NCBI GenBank assembly: GCA_905221605.1 | Contig: CAJNDS010001646.1 | Span: 678,315 to 706,115 of the forward strand | Direction: 5' to 3' | DNA length: 27,801 nt | From: Symbiodinium natans | Taxonomy: Eukaryota > Sar > Dinophyceae > Suessiales > Symbiodiniaceae | The notes under the pieces: generated by a model | Seen by the model: the letters and a program-made list of their open reading frames with translations, nothing else | Told to the model about the DNA's origin: nothing | Databases searched by the model: none | Shown: in pieces, positions 27,779-27,801 of the stretch | Layout of the letters: every line of letters starts with the position of its first letter | Numbering within the stretch: the stretch's first letter is position 1 | Translations under genes and position numbers: made by a program

Positions 27779-27801
27779 GTACTACCTGGTTGAGGACATG
27801 G

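Overview
The window looks like nuclear DNA of an alveolate, most likely a dinoflagellate. The reasons are a many-intron gene, intronic TTTAGGG-type telomere-like repeats, a near-perfect relic of the dinoflagellate spliced-leader sequence (minus strand, 5754-5772), abundant retroelement debris and dense tandem repeats. No bacterial gene organisation, tRNA, rRNA or CRISPR array is visible. The assignment is an inference; no marker gene is present.

Region by region: 1-1.3 kb holds short plus-strand coding-like pieces broken by stops. 2.0-5.0 kb is a patchwork of five minisatellite families; a decayed reverse-transcriptase fragment (3697-4044, with an LALDPLI block and a YMDD box) sits among them. 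5.0-7.6 kb has one unexplained open frame and otherwise little. 7.87-13.23 kb, minus strand, is one broken polyprotein of almost 1,800 codons. Read from its N-terminus, it shows a proline-rich region, a glycosyltransferase-A-like module (DHD, NGG, LDQ and HGYGAKGK motifs), a CX2CX8HX4C zinc motif, an RNase H fold, and a C-terminal module with polymerase-palm-like motifs (GRYY, EIDMKGAHY, VHDG). It is interrupted by frame changes and in-frame stops, so this copy is probably dead. Its 3' side carries a cluster of inverted repeats and its 5' side a CTTAAAG array. 13.7-16.2 kb contains more decayed coding-like sequence, including a possible second RT remnant.

16.2-17.2 kb is a purine tract that switches to a pyrimidine tract. 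From about 17.27 kb to beyond the right edge runs one plus-strand gene. I traced it as 16 exons with matching intron phases; the donors are overwhelmingly GTG. It encodes a large multi-pass membrane protein with a short charged, coiled-coil-like stretch. Its long last visible exons resemble XK-related (XKR) membrane proteins. The TAA that ends the long 3' reading frame is probably intronic, since a strong GTAAGC donor overlaps it and a phase-matched exon follows at 27745-27778.

The two main items, the polyprotein and the membrane-protein gene, do not appear functionally connected. The left two thirds is repeat and retroelement territory upstream of, and partly forming the flank of, a host gene.
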